Positions 57,285-64,000 of a stretch of 64,000 nucleotides of DNA are shown piece by piece. This DNA is from Pycnopodia helianthoides (taxonomy: Eukaryota; Echinodermata; Asteroidea; Forcipulatida; Asteriidae), in assembly GCA_032158295.1 (NCBI GenBank), contig CM063243.1:3232948-3296947 (forward strand), written 5' to 3'. The notes beneath the pieces are model-generated. The model searched no databases, was not told where the DNA came from, and worked only from the letters and a program-made list of their open reading frames with translations. Every line of letters begins with the position of its first letter. Position 1 is the stretch's first letter. The translations under genes and the position numbers were made by a program.

Positions 57285-57530
57285 GCACCGGTTGATGTTG
57301 GAGGATTGAGACAGCAGGGATCCAACACAACTCATATCGGTTGATTTTGGAGGATTGAGGCGTAGGATCCAACACAACTCATATCGGTTGATTTTGGAGG
57401 ATTGAGGCAGTAGGATCCAACACAACTCATATCGGTTGATTTTGGAGATTGAGGCAGTAGGATCCTACAAACTCATATTGTTGAATTTGGAGAATTCAGT
57501 CAGTTGGAAGCTCATATCGGTTTATTTATT
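57285..57530. repeat. ~49-bp minisatellite
   Basis: Four to five units built on CATATCGGTTGATTTTGGAG, GATTGAGGCAGTAGGATCC and AACACAACT; later units degrade. Confidence 0.85.
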
Positions 57531-58526
57531 TATTTGGAGAATAGAGGTTTCCAGCAGTATCTAGAAGGGTTGGGTTATTAAGGTAAAAGGGTTTTTCCCC
57601 AGCCTTTCCCTCAGTCTTTCCCTTTACTACAGACAGCTTGCTCCATGGTTGTATGTGCTAGCACAAGCACAGAGTCTCAAAGAAGATTACAAGTACTGCT
57701 TGTTGTCTCAACTACACTGCGGTGAGCCAGTGACCCTAGTTGAAAATCCTTATCATACTGATCTGCTAACTCACGGTCAGTCACTTGCACACTGTGACAC
57801 AGGCCTTGCACTTTTATCTTCTAGGGCAAGGTTACTTAAGCTTGTTAAAAAGGATCGGTAGTAACTTGGCAAAGGCCACTTTCTAAAGGCAATCTGTGTT
57901 CAAGTGCAACATGGTAAAGTAAAGGCAATATTTATAATGTAGTGTTCTCCAACTTTAAAAGTTAAAAGTTGGCATGGGGGGGGTGCCTATGCGGCTTTTT
58001 GGCAAAAGGTTCAGGGCCCACCTTAGGGCTGGGAAGATTGTTGATTGTACATCATGCTCTGTGATCATGGTTAGATGCACTCTGAGGTGAGTCCTGATGG
58101 CCACTTCCTCCTGACCTCTTTGAGCAAAGGTTTTAGAGATTGCATCTGAACTCTGTCTGCATGAACTTGGAAAAAAAGTGGGGGGGGGTAGCAAAACATG
58201 GCAGATGGATTTTCAACCTTGGCGGTGACCACTTAAATGTGGCAGGTGCCATAGCAACCGTGTGGTGCGCCTAGCTTTGTTTTCACATGTTGGAGAACAC
58301 TGTAATGGTAATGATACTTGGTTCTTATATGGCACACGTAGTAGCTCTAGGTGCTTTACAACATTATTATCCCTGTTCATCAGGTATACTTGTACATACT
58401 TGTACTAAGATCATTTCTCAACTCCCTGGAGAGCATACAACCCCAAGATGCTTGTTATCGCCGAGGGGTTAATCTGACACAATTCTTAATATCTCAGCTC
58501 TTTTGTACATGTATCATCTATGATCT

Positions 58527-58698
58527 AGTGAGGTTTGTGGAGACACCACAAATGTAAAAAATCTCCTCTGTGAGTTGTGGTCGTTCTCAAAAGAACGACA
58601 ACTCGATGTTTCGATCAGTGCGCTCCGATCCTCTTAAGAACCACCACAACTCACAGAGAGAGTTTTATGTACATTATGGTGTCTCCGCAAACCTCACT
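58527..58698. repeat. Hairpin MITE ending AGTGAGGTTTGTGGAGACAC
   Basis: The right end GTGTCTCCGCAAACCTCACT is its near-perfect reverse complement; CTGTGAGTTGTGGT / ACCACAACTCACAG pair within. About 172 bp. Confidence 0.88.
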
Positions 58699-59006
58699 TG
58701 GTTGTGTTCCCACCGTGCAACGTTTCAAATCCTACATGTATCATGAACATTTTACCCGCAGCGCTTTAAAAAACAGTTGATGAAAATGCTGTCTCAATTA
58801 TGCAGCATTCTGAAGACAACTCTTGCGTTAAATTTGCGATCGCCTGAAGGGGAGCACTACAAAGCCTGATTTCTGTAAGGTCGGCCATGCATGTCATTTC
58901 TTCACACTCATGATAACCAACTTGCTTGTCACTAAACAAATCCCTCCAATCTTGCATTGAACGGTCTATGGGAATGCACAAGATTGCTTATTACATGTAG
59001 TCCAGG

Positions 59007-59165
59007 GGGCCAATGGAGGCAATTGCCCCCATAATCCCATTGTCATTGCCACGGTGCCCTTTTGAAATCTCCCAGTGCAAATTTCAATTTTCCCTCGCAG
59101 AGGTGCCCTTTACCAAAGAAAAACTGCCTTGTCCTTCTTCAAACAACAATTAAGTATCAAGCCTG
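59007..59165. repeat. Family N dispersed repeat
   Basis: CAATGGAGGCAATTGCCCCC, ATTGCCACGGTGCCC and CTCGCAGAGGTGCCCTTTAC. Confidence 0.6.
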
Positions 59166-60147
59166 TATGGGAACGCATAGAGCTTTCCCAATGACCGGCC
59201 AGCAGGACCAATTAGCTTGTTGTTTCACCGGTCTGCCAGACTTTTTCGACGGTCGGTCGATATTTTGAGGTTTCCTCTTATTAACGTCTTCATTTGTACT
59301 GCGGGGCACAAAGTCACTCAGCAATTATGCACTGCAAAATATTTAGACTGAACATACTGTGCACACTGAATGCTCATATTGAATATTAAGATGATTTTTG
59401 AGTAGCAACTGACATAATTCGTGTAGCAATTTTGCCATCCTTCCGAAATTGTTCACTGTATTGTGTAGACTTACATGTAACTTTAAAGCCACATGAATAA
59501 TCTGTGGTTTACATCACATTTGAAAGCCAGCTCCACAACTTGAACAGGATTTTTGACCAGTCAATGGCGTGCCGTTTTCTGTGTGGATAAACCTCCACAC
59601 AAAAATGAATATTCATGACTTGTTTACCTTGCACATGGTCCCGAGACCCCTCCAGCTAGACAGGCCTCCGTTGCCATTGGCTGAATAACATTTAAGTTTT
59701 GACTAGAACCGGAAAGTTCTTGTACGCCCTTTATTTCACCTGGGAAGGTTTGCTACGCGCTGATACCACATGCATGGAGATTGGGCCTTGATGCTGATGT
59801 GCTGGGGTTACCGTTGGACAAATGACTACAGTGTGACCATAATCATTACACAGTACATGTAGGTTCACCCGTTGATTTGATCTTCCCTCGGTATATCAAA
59901 TATGGGAGCATAATTGCGGGCTAATTACCCTAATTTCAGGTGTGGAGGTTCTTCCACACACACACATATGTGTACATGCTTTTTAGTGTATGTTAGTGCC
60001 CCGCAGGGTTTTACATGGCATTTGGCCTGCGGTTAATGCAAAATGTAGTAAAGGCCTCATGTTTTGACAAGGTCTTTATCAATGGCTTAAGAAAATTACT
60101 CTGCTCAGGGTCAAAAAGTGAGGAATTAATTACCAACTTAGAAAGGC

Positions 60148-60543
60148 TTAAAGGCAGGGTATACTTTTGGTAATTGTCAAAGACCAGTATCCTCACTTGT
60201 GTATCCCAACATATGAATAAAATAACAAACCTTTGAAAATTTGGGCTCAGTTGGTCATCGAAGTTGCAAGAAAATAATGAAAGAAAAGAAAAAACACCAT
60301 TGTTGCATGGCATTATGTGCTTTCGGATGCCTGAAGCCTTTCTGAGAAAGAATCTGAGAAAGGCTTTATGCCTGAAGCCGTTTTCAGATTCAAATTTTGG
60401 GGTGAAAAATTACTTCTTTCTCACTACAATTACTTCAAAGGGGGACTTTTCTAGCAAAGTTTTATAATAACAACAGCTATCCGTACTCTTTACCAAGTAA
60501 GTTGTTAATGGTCATTAACTTGTGGAGTTATTACTGAAAGTAC
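60148..60543. repeat. T1 inverted-repeat element
   Basis: Starts TTAAAGGCAGGGTATACTTT, interior CAAGAAAATAATGAAAGAAA and TTACCAAGTAAGTTGTTAAT; right end diverged. Lies 230 bp left of the orphan exon. Confidence 0.75.
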
Positions 60544-60774
60544 AGAACAAAACTAGATCGCCCATTGCAACTATGTTCAATAATTCAGTTTATATTGTTA
60601 AGACTTATTATATCTTTTATATTGTTTTATTAAATTCACATTAGTTCATCAAGTACAGTTTTCTTTGTTGATGGATGCAATTAAACAGTTTTAGAATGCA
60701 AGTCTTTGTTCAAATCATCTTTACGTAGTTTCTTAGAAACGTACAGAAATAACATTAACCTATTTTTATTACAG

Positions 60775-60903
60775 GAAGTGGACCTGGATTATTCCTGGAG
60801 TGATCTGATAAAAATACTCGCAGGTTGGTGGCAAAGTGGAGGACTCGATATCAAGAAATTTCTCAGAATGAAACAGGAAATTGTTTCACTCGTGGCTAGT
60901 GAG
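60775..60903 (+). CDS. Internal exon of an unidentified plus-strand gene
   Basis: A TTTTTATTACAG acceptor and a GAG/GTAGGT donor bound 43 codons with phase 0 at both ends. The frame reads EVDLDYSWSDLIKILAGWWQ, SGGLDIKKFLRMKQEIVSLV, ASE, an alpha-helical, Trp-containing, well-folded-looking segment clearly unlike the AT-rich flanks. I do not recognise the family. No neighbouring exon of the same gene was found in 56-64 kb, so flanking introns must be large or the exons very short. Confidence 0.6.
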
Positions 60904-60960
60904 GTAGGTTTTGCATCTGGGTACAAAATAATTGTACAATATTGGTTAGAATAAAGACTT

Positions 60961-61344
60961 TTAAAGGAACATTACAGAATTGGTAAAATATACTTTTTGA
61001 TCACAGATTTACATAAAACTTACATGGTCTAATGATGATGAGTAGTAGAAAACATCCCTTGAAATATTTCTGTCTGAAATGCCATATTTGATGAGAAATG
61101 AATAAACTAATTTTCCGATTGGAGTTTATCGCTCAGTGAGCGTTTTATTCATTTGTTGAATCTATATGATTTCATGCAAATATGTGTAATCGGTTTTTCA
61201 CTATTTTCTCGTGACCCAGAGATGGCCGATCGATCTCAAACTTCTACAGGTTTGTCAGTTTATGTATATGGTGGATTACATAAAGTGCTTACACTGCCAG
61301 CAACTGTTTTGTAAGCAAAAACCAATTCTGTAATGTTCCTTTAA
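60961..61344. repeat. T3 inverted-repeat element, copy 2
   Basis: Ends are TTAAAGGAACATTACAGAAT and the reverse complement at 61325-61344. Near-identical to 10125-10510 with small indels. Begins 58 bp after the orphan exon. Confidence 0.85.
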
Positions 61345-62204
61345 CTAGAAATTTATAAAAGATGACTGACTTCCACTACGAAAAAAAAAAATGTAAAGTT
61401 CAAATAATCCTGTGGTTTGAACTTCATTTGAACTTTGTTACAGATTTTTGTTCTTATACAAACAATGAACAAGCACTTTGAAGTATGTGTGTGGTTCCAG
61501 GTATTTGAAAAACTAAATAAGTGTGATGATGTGTGAAGATCCATGTCACAACAATCGCTAGTGCAGTAGGTCTGTAAATTTTGAAGTAAACAACAACGAT
61601 AATGGCAGAGACATGTGCCCCCTAAAGGACCCCCCCCCTCGGATTAATTATCAGACTTGAGTACAATAACAACATTGTACTAAGGTCTTATGGGAGTATC
61701 CAATGGTTACAATGTTGTCACCATGAAACGACAGTGTTAAGGCATCAGTACACTCTCCTGTCCAACTGGCTCTTCTCACAAAATACTGCAGGAGACTGTG
61801 GAGACCAAGTCCACTGTACACAGGGGCAATCCACATAATACCAGCTGTACACTATAACAGAAGGAAGAACCAGTTGCATTTTGTAAGTTGTACTTTGCTA
61901 AATTAAAATTGACCTGTCAGTGTCACAGACAAAATTAACATTAGCCTCAACTGTACCAGTCCCTGTTTTCTCAAAGATGGACAATTTTCAGTCAAATGTC
62001 TCGTAGAATCAGTGGATCACAATAAGGGGATTGAAGAATCCAATGGGCCTGTGGACCATGTTCAGTGATTTTAGCTTTGGGCACGTACATTAACCTTACT
62101 TATTGAAACTGTGTAAACCATCAAAGCATCGAGTAAAGAAAGGACCAGGGCCTAATTTCATAGGGCTGCTTTAAAAAGCACAAATAATTTTGCCTGCAAG
62201 TACT

Positions 62205-62401
62205 GGGCCCAGTTTCATAGAGCTGCTTAACAAGCAGAAAAAAAGCTAAGCATAACAAAATTATGCTTACCATAATAAGGTTACCACCAAACTAACATAC
62301 AGTGTGTACAATTTGTGACTGGTATCCTGCTCATTTCTGCTAAGCAAAAAATTGTTAAGTAATGTTTTATGCTTTTAAAGCAGCTCCATGAAATTGGGCC
62401 C
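62205..62401. repeat. Palindromic M1 element, flanked by partial copies
   Basis: GGGCCCAGTTTCATAGAGCT at the left and GCTCCATGAAATTGGGCC at the right. Partial copies adjoin at 62151-62200 and 62402-62497, so three insertions or a rearranged cluster. Confidence 0.85.
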
Positions 62402-63105
62402 TGGTTACCAGCCAAAATACCATTCCACATGTACTGTCTGTGTGACTGGTTTCCTGCTTAGTTTTGCTTAGCAGGAAATTGTTGAGCAAAATGGGGCCAC
62501 AGCATATGGAGCAAGGACCAGAGTCACCTTCCTACAAGGCCACACATAATGCATACATGTAGTATCTTTATAGTCCACTGCCCCCAATGGATGGGTCCTC
62601 AGAAGGTCAATTGCTTACAATGCACTGACTGACAAGAACACATGTGGTGATATCAATTTCAGCCCAGCAAGCCCCCTGGCATATTCCGATCAAACTCCTG
62701 AACAAGGATTGAAACTCGTCTACCTTTACAGTGCCACAGTCTGAATTCTTCATCTCGCAAATCTGACCACGGTCTTGTATTTCAATTTACAATTTTTCTA
62801 CCTTACTAAATATCACTATAATGTAAATCCAGATGGAAATACACTCAAGATATTGTTTCACAATCCTACTCCTAATAACTAATTCAGAAACACCTTCAGT
62901 GAATGACAATTGGTCATCCATCCGTACTACACGGAGGAGGGCTGAAACTAGAAACACATTGACAGGAAATTTGTTTGTTGAATCACTGTGACTGAACATG
63001 TCTCCCATTCTTTAGAAAACAGGAACAGTCAGTGATGTATGTAGTTTATCAATTCAATACACTGTATGGTTCCTTGCTCTACATGTATGATGTATCCATG
63101 TGGCA

Positions 63106-63262
63106 TGCCTGGAATTAAACAGAGGCCACAAAGACCATGGTCTCTGTTGCCTGGTCTTGGCCTTGGTGCCCCTTCAAAAGTTTCCAATAGACTTCAAGAT
63201 TTGCCAGTTGGAAGTGCCCTTTGCAGAATGAAACTGTCCTTGCCCTCTCAAAGATGAAATTT
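63106..63262. repeat. Family N dispersed repeat, clearest copy
   Basis: GCCTGGAATTAAACAGAGGC, TTGGCCTTGGTGCCCCTTCA, AAGTGCCCTTTGCAGAATGA and CTTGCCCTCTCAAAGATGAA. Confidence 0.65.
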
Positions 63263-63697
63263 ATAGGAAGAATATCATGCCTGATAGATTTGCCTCACAA
63301 AATTGAGTTATGGACACCGTAAACAAAACCTGTTTCGTTTAGTCTCTTTTAAGTATTTGTAAACAAACGCAGAAACACTGACTATCAGTATCATTCGTTA
63401 TATTTCCTGAGTAACTTTGAAAATAAACAAACAGCAACAAACCAAATAATTTACACATAATATTTCCCAAAAGTAAAGGTATGAAAATATAAAATTGAAT
63501 GTTCACTGGGGGTTTAATTGGGGTAAATGATGGGAGTTATCAACCATAGAGCAAGGACAGCTCTGTCCTTGTTGTACGGAAGCCCTGATTTTCAATTAAT
63601 TGCGCTAGGGCCTGTTCAGTACCTTTACTTACTTCAACACTTGTAAAGCGCATCTGCCTCAATTATAACAGCAACATTGGGCTATGTGTGTTTCAGT

Positions 63698-63930
63698 AAT
63701 AGACCCTTTCACTGTGTATGCGCCATGTTGAATCTGCCCTGTGCACCTGGTGCGTTGTTTATTTCAAACAGACATTTGCACGATTTGTAACTTCACGCGC
63801 CTTCTCATGCTGTGTGCCAAGTACGATTATCAAGTTGCAGAGTTCGAAATAAACAACGCACCTACGGCGCAAAGGGGCAGATTCAACATGGCGCATATTA
63901 CCACGGCGCAGTCTGTGAAAAGGGTCTATT
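63698..63930. repeat. Palindromic MITE ending AATAGACCCTTTCAC
   Basis: Left AATAGACCCTTTCAC and GCGCCATGTTGAATCTGCCC; right GGGCAGATTCAACATGGCGC and GTGAAAAGGGTCTATT. About 233 bp, arms pair over most of the length (also GTGCGTTGTTTATTTC / GAAATAAACAACGCAC). Confidence 0.9.
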
Positions 63931-64000
63931 GCAGTTTTAAGCATTAGACATGTTAGATTATAGTTGCGATAATCGTAACCCTCCATCCACGGGAGGATGG

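Larger units (their letters stand above)
61345..63697. other. Gene-free stretch right of the orphan exon
   Basis: No supported exon. It contains M1 copies at 62151-62500 and a family N repeat at 63106-63262; otherwise nothing recognised. Confidence 0.5.

Overview
The window looks like animal nuclear DNA: AT-rich, intron-rich and packed with palindromic mobile-element debris and tRNA-derived SINEs. Short coding exons are bounded by GT-AG splice sites and there are no operons. Protein content (a tau-tubulin kinase, a C-terminal death domain) and the repeat style suggest a marine invertebrate deuterostome, probably an echinoderm. That assignment is an inference and I cannot prove a species.

The main gene is a complete tau-tubulin kinase (TTBK/Asator family) on the minus strand, coding from 40689 down to 20440. 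I resolved 11 coding exons from splice sites, phase and family conservation. Exons 1-9 encode the whole CK1-type kinase domain, including a 28-nt micro-exon carrying the glycine-rich loop. Exon 10 (26754-21117, 5.6 kb) encodes a very long disordered tail and exon 11 (20527-20440) encodes a short basic C-terminus. Exon 10 needs two single-base corrections to read through. The expected product is about 2,226 residues, longer than vertebrate TTBK1/2.

Left of it, on the plus strand, 8516-9043 is the last exon of a death-domain protein whose other exons lie upstream and probably outside the window. A small three-exon plus-strand gene is possible between 14.6 and 18.1 kb. To the right, 60775-60903 is a clean internal exon of an unidentified plus-strand gene. 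A spliced minus-strand exon near 56.6-56.8 kb may be the distal leader of the TTBK gene.

The rest is non-coding and repeat-rich. It holds at least eleven copies of one palindromic element ending in GGGCCCAATTTCATAGAGC, three TTAAAGG-ended inverted-repeat families, several hairpin MITEs, a HindIII-palindrome element with perfect 32-bp inverted termini, tRNA-derived SINEs and many minisatellites. One 1.87-kb transposon (49666-51532) sits inside a 21-bp satellite with a TA target duplication. I found no rRNA, no convincing functional tRNA, no CRISPR and no intact transposase or reverse transcriptase gene. I did not find a clearly new molecular system; the best leads are the kinase-loop micro-exon, the frame-broken giant tail exon, the satellite-inserted transposon and the orphan exons.
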